Source: Reyranella sp. (GTDB lineage: Bacteria; Pseudomonadota; Alphaproteobacteria; Reyranellales; Reyranellaceae). From it: a stretch of DNA of 64,000 bases. Within the stretch, counting starts at the first letter, position 1; every line of letters starts with the position of its first letter. The notes beneath the pieces were generated by a model that did no database searches, was not told where the DNA came from, and saw only the letters and a program-made list of their open reading frames with translations. The translations under genes were made by a program, and so were the position numbers. The DNA is taken from NCBI RefSeq assembly GCF_017305915.1, contig NZ_JAFKJN010000016.1, positions 124,001-188,000 of the forward strand, in the 5' to 3' direction. Positions 55,581 through 64,000 of this stretch are shown piece by piece.

Positions 55581-56526
55581 GAAGATCGTCCTTATCACAC
55601 CCCGGGGGCCCAGTTCACGCACCGGCAACCAGGTGGCCGCGTCGCGCTGGGCGGGCATCCTGCGCAAGCTCGGCCATCGCGTTCACGTCGATTTCGACTA
55701 TGACGGCCGACCGGCCGACATGATGGTCGCGGTGCATGCCTGGCGCAGCGCCGACGCCATCGGACGCTTCAAGACCTGCCATCCGCAGCAGCCGGTGATC
55801 CTGCAGCTGAGCGGCACCGACATCTACGAATACCTCGACAGCGATCCGGTCCCGACCTTGCGCTCGATGGAGCTGGCGGACCGGCTGGTCGCTCTGAACG
55901 ACCTTGCCTGGCGTGTCGTGCCGAAAAGGCTGCGATCCCGCCTGCTGTTCATTCCGCAGTCGGCCGTTCCGCCGGCCAAGAGGACCCCGAGCAAGCGCAC
56001 CGTGCTCGTCTCGGTCATCGGCCATCTGCGCGACGTCAAGGATCCGCTGCGCGCCGCCGAGGCCGTGCGGCTGCTGCCGGCCGACAGCCATGTCCGGATC
56101 GAACAGGTCGGCCGCGCCTATAGCGAAGACTGGGCCGAGCGCGCCCGCGCCGAGATGGCGAGCAACCCGCGCTACGCCTGGCGCGGCGACGTGCCGGCGG
56201 CCAGCGTGCGGCGGCTGCTGGCGCGCAGCCACGCCATGGTGATCTCGTCGATCAACGAGGGCGGCGCCAACGTGATCTCCGAAGCGGCGGTCGCCGGCGT
56301 GCCGATCCTGGCCTCGCGGATGGACGGCAATGTCGGCTTGCTGGGTGCGGACTATCCCGGCTACTTCCCGGTCGGCGACACCCCCGCCCTCGCCGCTCTC
56401 CTCGGCCGCATCGAGCACGACCGGCCCTTCGTGCGGCAGCTCGGCAAGGCGATCGCGGCCCGTGCGGCGATGTTCCGTCCTCGGCGCGAACTCGAGGCCT
56501 GGCGGCAGTTGCTGAATGACCTCTGA
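55579..56526 (+). CDS. senB: Selenosugar synthase SenB (TIGR04348-type glycosyltransferase)
   Basis: 315 residues. It starts MKIVLITPRGPSSRTGNQVA, then ASRWAGILRKLGHRV and PADMMVAVHAWRSADAI, and has the LQLSGTDIYEYLDSD, VLVSVIGHLRDVKDPLRAAE and SINEGGANVISEAAVAGVPI (E-x7-E nucleotide-sugar site) segments of this GT4-like family. SenB makes a 1-seleno-sugar from UDP-GlcNAc and selenophosphate in the selenoneine pathway. Divergence from an EgtB-like gene with shared start region strongly supports this. SenC/SelD, the selenophosphate supplier, is absent here. Confidence 0.82.
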   Translation: MKIVLITPRGPSSRTGNQVAASRWAGILRKLGHRVHVDFDYDGRPADMMVAVHAWRSADAIGRFKTCHPQQPVILQLSGTDIYEYLDSDPVPTLRSMELADRLVALNDLAWRVVPKRLRSRLLFIPQSAVPPAKRTPSKRTVLVSVIGHLRDVKDPLRAAEAVRLLPADSHVRIEQVGRAYSEDWAERARAEMASNPRYAWRGDVPAASVRRLLARSHAMVISSINEGGANVISEAAVAGVPILASRMDGNVGLLGADYPGYFPVGDTPALAALLGRIEHDRPFVRQLGKAIAARAAMFRPRRELEAWRQLLNDL

Positions 56527-57607
56527 GATGCTCGCTCTCGTCGACACCGGCCTGCGGGGCGCCGCCATCGCGCTGTTCCTGCTGATCGCGCTCGCCACCC
56601 TGCGCCAGGGCCGCAGCCAGCCAGCGGCGCGGCTCGGCGCCCTGCTGTCCCTCGGCGCCGCGGCCTATGCGATCTGTTCCACGCCGGGCCATGCGGCCCA
56701 TCGATCGTTCTGGCTCGCGCCCATCCTGGTGCTCTGCACCGGCAACATCGTGGTGTTCTGGCTGTTCGCCCGCGCAGTGTTCGACGAACGGTTCCGGCCG
56801 AGCGTCTGGCACGGCCTGCTCTGGCTGGCGTTCGCGATCTGGCCGCTGGTGTGGCTGGCCGGGGTCGACTTCACCGATCTCTCCCTGGTGCCGATCGCGC
56901 TCCGTCTGGGCGCGATCGTCCTCGCCGTCCTCGTGCTGGTGCAGACGGTGAAGGACTGGCGCGGCGACCTCGTCGAGGGCCGGCGCCGGCTGCGCCTGTT
57001 CATCGTGGTCGCCTCCGTCCTGCATACCGCGATCACCGGCTCGGTCGACCTGTCGATCGGCCCCGAGCACGTGCCGCCCTGGCTGCATGCCGTGAACGCC
57101 GCCGCTCTTGCGACCATTGCTGCCGTCATCGCCGCCGTCCTGTTGCACGCCAACCTGGAGGCAGTCATCGCGCCGCCGGTCGCCCCGCCGGCCCCGGCCG
57201 ACCCCGAGGAGGAGCCGCCCAGCCCGGCGCTGCTCGCCAAGCTCGAGCGGCTGATGACCGTGGAGCGGATCTACCGGGGGGAAGGCCTGACGATCGGCGC
57301 CCTGGCCAACCGGCTCGAGCTCAGCGAGCGCCGGCTGCGTCAGGTGATCAACCAGGGCCTGGGCCACCGCAACTTCAGCGACTACGTGAACCGCCATCGC
57401 CTCGCGGACGCCAGGCAGGCGCTGGCCGACCCGGCCCAGGCGGCGGTGCCGATCGTTACCATAGCGCTTGACTCGGGCTTCCAGTCGCTCGGACCCTTCA
57501 ATCGCGCCTTCAAGGCCGAGTCGGGCATGACGCCCACCGAATTCCGCCGGACGTCGGCCAAAACCTCCCCGGAAGGCTCGCCGAATCCGGAATCGGCAAG
57601 GCGATAG
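56516..57607 (+). CDS. AraC-family regulator with membrane-embedded sensor domain
   Basis: 363 residues; the ATG overlaps the last codons of senB, with a second possible ATG at 56528. Residues about 1-220 contain six or seven hydrophobic helices (GAAIALFLLIALATLRQG, FWLAPILVLCTGNIVVFWL, GLLWLAFAIWPLVWLAGV and more). Residues about 250-345 form the double helix-turn-helix: LTIGALANRLELSERRLRQV, then VPIVTIALDSGFQSLGPFNR and GMTPTEFRR. Such proteins sense a signal in or near the membrane and bind DNA directly. It may regulate senB and senA upstream or the sterol-desaturase-type gene downstream; the sequence does not decide. Confidence 0.82.
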   Translation: MTSEMLALVDTGLRGAAIALFLLIALATLRQGRSQPAARLGALLSLGAAAYAICSTPGHAAHRSFWLAPILVLCTGNIVVFWLFARAVFDERFRPSVWHGLLWLAFAIWPLVWLAGVDFTDLSLVPIALRLGAIVLAVLVLVQTVKDWRGDLVEGRRRLRLFIVVASVLHTAITGSVDLSIGPEHVPPWLHAVNAAALATIAAVIAAVLLHANLEAVIAPPVAPPAPADPEEEPPSPALLAKLERLMTVERIYRGEGLTIGALANRLELSERRLRQVINQGLGHRNFSDYVNRHRLADARQALADPAQAAVPIVTIALDSGFQSLGPFNRAFKAESGMTPTEFRRTSAKTSPEGSPNPESARR

Positions 57608-57676
57608 CCGACTTCGGCGCGAACGAACCCGACCCGCGGCGCACGATGCATCGACCAACCCGAAGGGGATCGATCG

Positions 57677-58450
57677 ATGAACGACCTGTTACGCACCTAT
57701 CTCGAGGCCTTGCCCGGCTCGTGGCTCATGGACACCGGCCGATACGTCGTGGCCGCATCGGCGATGGCGGCCATTCTCGCCCTCGGCGGTAAGGCGCTGG
57801 CCCGACGTAAATTGCAGTCGCGCCGGGCGTCGGGCCGCGACATCCGCCGCGAGATCCTGGCCTCGCTGCGGTCGGCGCTGGTCTTCGCCTTGCTCGGCAC
57901 GATCGTCATCGTCGGCGATCGCGCCGGCTGGATGACGCTCTACAAGGGGTTCGGCCAGGCCGGCCCGCTCTATTTCGGCGTGTCGCTCGCGGCGATGCTG
58001 GTCGTCCACGACGCCTATTTCTACTGGACCCATCGCGCGATGCATCACCGCCGCCTGTTCGGCCTGTTCCATCGTACGCATCACCTGTCCCGCACACCAA
58101 CGCCGTGGGCCGCCTACGCCTTCGCCGTGCCCGAGGCGATCGTGCACGGCGCCTTCGTGCCGCTGTTCCTGCTGTTCGTGCCGATGCACGTCCTGGCGCT
58201 GCTCGCTTTCGTGGCGATCCAGATCGCGCGCAACGTCATGGGGCACGCCGGGACCGAGATACATCCCCGCGCCTTCGGTCCCGGCCATTGGCTCGGCTGG
58301 AACAACACCACGACGCATCACGACCTGCACCATGAGCACGGCCGCTACAACTACGGCCTCTACTTCCGCTGGTGGGACAAGCTCATGGAAACCGAGCACC
58401 CGGACTATCGCCGCAAGTTCGAGGCGGTCACCCAGCGGGTGGCGCCATGA
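57677..58450 (+). CDS. Sterol desaturase / fatty acid hydroxylase family protein
   Basis: 257 residues, four or so membrane helices and the family's di-iron histidine clusters: HDAYFYWTHRAMH, HRTHH, then GHAGTEIHP and NTTTHHDLHHEHG. These integral membrane oxygenases hydroxylate or desaturate lipids. AGGGGAT lies ahead of the ATG. It follows the membrane AraC regulator by 69 bp and overlaps the DUF2147 gene (ATGA), so these may form a regulator-enzyme-secreted-protein unit. Confidence 0.85.
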   Translation: MNDLLRTYLEALPGSWLMDTGRYVVAASAMAAILALGGKALARRKLQSRRASGRDIRREILASLRSALVFALLGTIVIVGDRAGWMTLYKGFGQAGPLYFGVSLAAMLVVHDAYFYWTHRAMHHRRLFGLFHRTHHLSRTPTPWAAYAFAVPEAIVHGAFVPLFLLFVPMHVLALLAFVAIQIARNVMGHAGTEIHPRAFGPGHWLGWNNTTTHHDLHHEHGRYNYGLYFRWWDKLMETEHPDYRRKFEAVTQRVAP

Positions 58451-58893
58451 GGGCCTTCCTTGCACTGACTGCCGCCCTGTCGATCGCCGCCGCGCCGGCG
58501 GCGGCACAGACCGACGTGCTCGGGCGATGGGCGACACCGGGCGTTTCCGCCGTGGTCGAGCTGGCCCGCTGCGGCGATGCGCAAACGCTGTGCGGCACCA
58601 TCCACTGGCTATGGGACGCGGTCGACGCCAGGGGCCGGCCGCGACCCGATGCCAACAACACCGACCAGTCGCTGCGCACACGACCGATGGTCGGCCTCTC
58701 GATCCTGTCCGACCTCAAGCCGCGCGCCGACGGTTGGTCGGGACAGATCCACAATCCCGAGGACGGACAAACCTATCGCGCCACGCTGCGGCGCGTGGCG
58801 GCGGACACGCTCGAGATCGAAGGCTGCGTCCTGGTGATCTGCAGGAAGCAGATCTGGCGGAGGGCATCGGCGCTCGCTGAGGCGCTGCGATGA
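58447..58893 (+). CDS. DUF2147 family secreted protein
   Basis: 148 residues. Signal peptide 1-21 (ALSIAAAPAAAQ). The mature part follows the DUF2147 pattern: VLGRWATPGVSAVVELARCG, LCGTIHWLWD, NNTDQSLRTRPMVGLSIL, GWSGQIHNPEDGQTYRATLR and IEGCVLVICRKQIWRR, a lipocalin-like beta protein with paired cysteines. Function is unknown; partners often concern membrane lipids. Translationally coupled to the sterol-desaturase-type gene by an ATGA overlap. Confidence 0.85.
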   Translation: MRAFLALTAALSIAAAPAAAQTDVLGRWATPGVSAVVELARCGDAQTLCGTIHWLWDAVDARGRPRPDANNTDQSLRTRPMVGLSILSDLKPRADGWSGQIHNPEDGQTYRATLRRVAADTLEIEGCVLVICRKQIWRRASALAEALR

Positions 58894-58912
58894 ACCGGGC
58901 CGAAGGCGCGAG

Positions 58913-60181
58913 TCAATCCGCGGGAACGCGGGCGAACCGATCCGACAGTTGCCTGAAGACACGAGTGGCGGCGATATCCAGGCCCCGCTCCGTCCAGTGA
59001 CCGTCGCCCTTCCTGTAGGTGCCCGGTACGCCGTCGAAATCCGTCTTCAGGTCGATGACGGACAATTCGGTTTTCCTGAGCGCCTTGACCAGCAGGTCAT
59101 GGCGCAAGTCGCATTGCACGTACCAGCTATAGAAATTCGGCCAAGGTCTCCAGAATTCGGCGAACTCGGGATCGACGCTGCCAGCCGGGATCACGAAGAT
59201 GTCGAGCGGCACGCCCTTCGATCGCGCAACGCGATCCATCTCGCGCAGCCACGACAGGTTGGCGTCGATGTCCGCCTGAGTGACGAAGGCTGCCGCATCC
59301 TCCCGACTTCGCACCAGGAGGGATGGCAGGTTTTTCGAGTCGGTCTCGACGATGTGGTGCACCAGCCATCCCGGCAAAGACTCATCGTCGGCCTGACGGG
59401 CCTCGAAGGCGGTGAGCAGCCGACCGTCACCACGAGACAGGATCTCGGCCAGCGTCGAATCCTCCATCTCGGGAAAATAATTCTGCTTTACGAACTGCAC
59501 GAGGCGGGCGAGGCGCTCCGGGCGGGGTCCGCGAGCAATGCTCTGCAAGATCTCGAACTCATGCGGAATGAAGCTGTTGGTTCTCAGGAACTCCGAGGCA
59601 TGCAACCGGTTGACCAATAGCCAGTTGGTTCGGGGCATCACACTGCCGACGATCGAACGGCCCGGGGACTCGTCGATCAGCGGCGGAGGCCAGTGCGCCG
59701 AATAACCCTCGTCGCTCCGGACAAAGTCGTTGCCCGAGAAGAAGAACACGGACACCGAATCCGGCCCGAACGTCATCGCAACATCACGCAGGCGATAGAA
59801 GTAGCTCTGGATGCCAGTGCCGCTGACGCCGAAGTTGATCGTCTCGATGCCGGTCGTGCCCCTTGCCGCGAATCGTTGTTCGACCGCCTGAGGCAGCGTC
59901 CGGCTGAGAGGCTGGAATTCGACGAAGCTGTCCCCGACGAAGGCGAAACGAGCTTTGGTATCGCGCGGACGAGCGATCGAATGTGCTCCATCGCGCATGC
60001 CCCACGAATTGAAGGAAGACCCCTCCGTCTGTAGGTCAGGGGCGATGGAGCGAAGCGCGTAGGCCGGCCAGGGTGGAACGAACATCCGCGCCGCTGACTC
60101 GACCAAGGCCAGCCCCACCGCCAGGGAACAGGCCAGCAACGCCGCGGTGCCGGCCCATCTCAGGCGGTGCGCATGCTTCAT
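58913..60181 (-). CDS. SGNH/GDSL-hydrolase-like membrane-anchored protein
   Basis: 422 residues. An N-terminal hydrophobic anchor or signal (about 10-32) precedes an SGNH-type domain: FAFVGDSFVEFQPLSRTLPQ (catalytic GDS), ETINFGVSGTGIQSYFYRLR (Gly), VFFFSGNDF (Asn) and DGHWTERGLDIAA (Asp-x-x-His). The spread-out motifs and the length resemble AlgX/AlgJ-like O-acetyl-transfer proteins more than small esterases. It would act on an envelope glycan or lipid in the periplasm. The gene lies downstream of selC on the same strand, without an obvious link to selenium. Confidence 0.75.
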   Translation of the reverse strand: MKHAHRLRWAGTAALLACSLAVGLALVESAARMFVPPWPAYALRSIAPDLQTEGSSFNSWGMRDGAHSIARPRDTKARFAFVGDSFVEFQPLSRTLPQAVEQRFAARGTTGIETINFGVSGTGIQSYFYRLRDVAMTFGPDSVSVFFFSGNDFVRSDEGYSAHWPPPLIDESPGRSIVGSVMPRTNWLLVNRLHASEFLRTNSFIPHEFEILQSIARGPRPERLARLVQFVKQNYFPEMEDSTLAEILSRGDGRLLTAFEARQADDESLPGWLVHHIVETDSKNLPSLLVRSREDAAAFVTQADIDANLSWLREMDRVARSKGVPLDIFVIPAGSVDPEFAEFWRPWPNFYSWYVQCDLRHDLLVKALRKTELSVIDLKTDFDGVPGTYRKGDGHWTERGLDIAATRVFRQLSDRFARVPAD

Positions 60182-60248
60182 GAAGCGCCGGACTGTACGT
60201 CATCCGGTCCTCATCGTCGACCGCTTCACGGAAGGCGGGACACTTGAT

Positions 60249-60344
60249 TGGCGGAAGAGAGTGGGAGTCGAACCCACTAAGAGCCGTCTGGCGACCCTCT
60301 CTGGCTTTGAAGGCCAGCCGCCCCACCGGGAGCGCTTCCCCTCC
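60249..60344 (-). tRNA. selC: Selenocysteine tRNA (anticodon TCA)
   Basis: The 96-nt minus-strand sequence folds as bacterial tRNA-Sec. The long acceptor stem is GGAGGGGA with TCTCTTCC (two G-U pairs), the extended D-region contains CCGGTGGGG, the anticodon stem is GCTGGC.../GCCAG around CTTCAAA (anticodon TCA), a long variable arm follows (GGGTCGCCAGACGGCTC), and the T-arm is GTGGG TTCGACT CCCAC. G is the discriminator and CCA is encoded (60249-60251). The anticodon arm and D region match E. coli selC almost base for base. It lies 134 bp below selB. Confidence 0.95.
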
Positions 60345-60478
60345 GCCGCGGATCATGTGTCACCGAAGTTCCCAATTCAAGCCGGCAGCCCGCGAGTCGC
60401 GGCGTGCGAAATCCTCGCATGACCGCGGCGAGTAGCGCGACATCAATCAGCAGCAGCAGAACCGGCTGAACAAGCAGA

Positions 60479-62397
60479 TCAACCGGGAGCCGCGCCAGCC
60501 GGCTCCGCTGACGGCGCCGGCCCGTACTGGCCGAGCTTCTGAGGCACCGTCCGCCGCAAGTCGCCGCGGCGGACGGTAATGCCGTGCCGATCGAAGAATT
60601 CGAGGATCAGGATCGCGAGCTTGCGGCCGTTGTCGAGCTCGTCGCGGAACTGCGCCGCGGTGAAGTCGTTGCCGAGGCAGTGGGCGATGCCGATCATCTC
60701 GGCCACCACCGGCCGCAGGAAGAACTGGTCCGGCGCCACCTCGACCACGCGGCCGATCTTGGCGAGCTGGCGCAGCAGCTTGCGTACGTTCGGCTCAGGC
60801 GTCGCGTAGATTTGCGCGAAATCGCGCACGCGCGGCGGCTTGAAGCGGTCGCGCGTGAGATCGCCCGCGATCTTCTTCCACAGCACCTCGTCCTTGGCGC
60901 CGAGCCGGAGCGAATGGCCGGGCAGGCGCACCAGAGCACCGTCGATGGCGACGTGCTTGGCCGCGACCTCCTGCTCCAGCAGCGCAGCGAACACCGGCGG
61001 CGGCCAGCGCTTCTTCAGGGTGACGCGCAGCCGCTCCGGCGGCAGGCCGAGCGAATCCGGACTGCCTTCGTGGAAGGCCTTCAGCGTGTCGGCGATGTCG
61101 GTGCGCGCCGTCGCCAGCGTGTCGGCGAGCAAGCCGAAAGCGCCTACCTTGGTACCGTCCGCCTCGGCGAGCAGGCGCTCGACCTCGGCCGCCTGGAGAT
61201 TGCGCGCGATGCCGAAGCGCTCGGTATCGACGAATCCCGTCTCCTCGCGCAGCAGTGCCGGCAGCACGGCGTCGTTGGGCCGGCCGAGCGCGCGCAGCTC
61301 GCCCAGCCGGCGCGGCGTGCGGCGGTTGCGCGGCGGGCCGAACGGATCGACCACGGCGGCGCCCGCGATGGTGCGGGTGGCCGAGGGATCGCGCAGGATC
61401 ACGCGGTCACCGGCCAGCACGCCGACCTTCTCCTCGAGCACCAGTTGCGCCAGGGCGCTGTCACCCGGCCGCGTCATCTCGCCCTCGAGCAGCGCGACGC
61501 GGCCCATGACGTGCGCCGCGCCGAGATGGACGTGCACGGGGCTCCAGTGCTTGAGCGGCTGCGGCTCGGACGTTAGCAGCTTCAATTGGACATCGACCCG
61601 GTCGGTCGGCGCATGCAGTGCGGGGCTCACCACCCAGTCGCCGCGCTTCACCGCCTCCTTGGAAAGCTTGGCGCCGCTGAGATTGAGGGCGCAGCGCTCG
61701 CCGGCATGGCCGACCTCGGCGGCGCGGTTCTGGGCGTGCAGCGAGCGCACCCTCGCCTCCAGGCCCGACGGCGTCAGCAGCAGGTGATCGCCGACCTTGA
61801 TCTCACCGGCATGCACCGTGCCGGTGACGACCACGCCGGCGCCCGACAGCAGGAAGCAGCGATCGACCGCCAGCCGCGCATGGCCGGTCGTGCCCTTGCC
61901 GCTCTCGCCCAGCGCCAGCAGCTTGGCTTTGAGCTCGTCGACGCCCTGGCCGGTGATCGCCGACACCGGGACGATCTCCGCACCCTTGAGCGAGGTCGCG
62001 GACAGCAGCGTCTCGACCTCGGCCATGCGTTCCAGCAGCTCGTCGTCGTTGACGAGATCCGACTTGGTGAGCGCGACGATGCCGCGATCGAGGCCGAGCA
62101 GGTCCATGATCTGCAGATGCTCGACGGTCTGCGGCTTGATGCCTTCCGCCGCCGACACCACCAGCAGCGCCGCATCGATGCCGGTCGCGCCGGCCAGCAT
62201 GTTGTGCACGAAGCGCTCGTGGCCCGGCACGTCGACGAAGCCGAGCTGGCGGCCGTCGCCCAGGTCGGAATAGGCGTAGCCGAGATCGATGGTGATGCCG
62301 CGCGCCTTCTCCTCCTTGAGGCGGTCGGCATCGACGCCGGTCAGCGCCTTCACCAGCGCCGTCTTGCCGTGGTCGATGTGGCCTGCGGTGCCGACGA

Positions 62398-62401
<4 letters not shown>
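60479..62401 (-). CDS. selB: Selenocysteine-specific elongation factor SelB
   Basis: 640 residues. The GTPase domain starts [20 protein letters not shown] (G1), with [14 protein letters not shown] (G2), [16 protein letters not shown] (G3) and [10 protein letters not shown] (G4). EF-Tu-like domains 2 and 3 follow, then winged-helix repeats (about 380-640) that bind the SECIS hairpin in the mRNA. SelB carries Sec-tRNA to UGA codons. The ATG overlaps the selA stop (ATGA), so they are an operon, with selC just downstream. Confidence 0.95.
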
Positions 62402-63828
<1,427 letters not shown>

Positions 63829-63855
63829 GGTTCTTGTCCTTGGGGCGGGGCGGTT

Positions 63856-63882
63856 GGCGCCGGATCCCCCCGATCCGGCGCC
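63856..63882. repeat. 11-bp hairpin in the selA upstream region
   Basis: GGCGCCGGATC (63856-63866) and GATCCGGCGCC (63872-63882) are exact inverted repeats around CCCCC. It starts 28 bp upstream of the selA GTG, in its leader, or may be the terminator of the gene ending at 63941. No U-tract follows on the minus strand. Confidence 0.55.
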
Positions 63883-63940
63883 GCCCAGAATGGCTCAGCC
63901 TGCCCGTTCTTTCAAACGGACACCAAACTCCCCCGAAACG

Positions 63941-64000
63941 CTACAGGCCGAAACCGGGCATCGCGACAGCGGTACCGATACGCACCAGGACCAGGATTGC
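63941..64000 (-). CDS. Possible C-terminus of an unidentified protein
   Basis: On the minus strand the frame is open from the window edge to a TAG at 63941 and would encode AILVLVRIGTAVAMPGFGL, a hydrophobic tail. It lies just upstream of selA in the same direction. Nineteen residues are too few to name a family, and the frame could be chance. Confidence 0.3.
   Translation of the reverse strand, partial: AILVLVRIGTAVAMPGFGL

Overview
The window is visibly GC-rich, gene-dense DNA from a Gram-negative bacterium, most likely an alphaproteobacterium. The evidence is the carAB/greA and yqeY-dnaG-rpoD gene sets, an invasion-associated-locus-B family protein, a trxB-lysR pair divergent from an Lrp regulator, DUF992 and DUF2147 proteins, and many periplasmic and outer-membrane proteins. 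A Rhodospirillales or Hyphomicrobiales soil-type genome (for example Reyranella-like) fits the mix of LLM oxidoreductase, amidohydrolase, solute-binding proteins and molybdo-hydroxylase, but the genus is a guess. No prophage, insertion sequence, integrase or CRISPR array was found.

Layout. 1-5.9 kb: end of an EamA transporter, a glycosyltransferase-like/IalB pair, a structured stretch ending in an intrinsic terminator, trxB-lysR, Lrp/AsnC, an NTF2-like protein and yciB. 5.9-20.1 kb: a housekeeping block (greA, carBA, yqeY, dnaG, rpoD) interrupted by an oxidative module (PhyH-like dioxygenase, cytochrome P450, di-heme RoxA-like cytochrome) and a TfoX-N protein. 20.1-31.9 kb: GST/MarR pair with twin operator palindromes, LLM oxidoreductase plus amidohydrolase, tRNA-Thr, an AT-richer peptidase S51 gene, small secreted proteins, a Tat-exported solute-binding protein, an S1/P1 nuclease-like protein, an AI-2E family permease and a universal stress protein. 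31.9-38.7 kb: Flp pilin, cysteine hydrolase, a FAD-oxidoreductase/aldonate dehydratase operon, an OmpA-like protein whose end is replaced by a long palindrome, and a branched-chain-type solute-binding protein. 38.9-45.9 kb: a likely operon of porin, unknown secreted protein, FAD subunit and fused Fe-S/molybdopterin subunit of a xanthine-dehydrogenase-type enzyme, and an ABM/membrane protein. 45.9-51.3 kb: a glycosyltransferase followed by a Slam/type XI secretion barrel and its probable cargo, a large FecR-domain protein with a TbpB-like C-terminal barrel. 51.3-64 kb: a molybdenum/selenium district with mobB, fdhD, senA-senB (selenoneine pathway), and selA-selB-selC (selenocysteine insertion).

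How the parts fit. selA, selB and the tRNA-Sec gene lie in order on one strand and give the cell selenocysteine. fdhD and mobB serve Mo-bisMGD enzymes such as formate dehydrogenase, a common selenoprotein, although no formate dehydrogenase subunit is in the window. senA and senB imply a second use of selenium, the small molecule selenoneine. The selenophosphate synthetase (selD/senC) needed by both routes is not here. The Slam-like barrel and the FecR/TbpB-like protein look like a dedicated secretion pair. Two intergenic regions 10 kb apart (25.76-25.98 and 36.09-36.33 kb) carry the same composite element, a hairpin plus a block of about 90 bp, which is the clearest unexplained repeat in the window.
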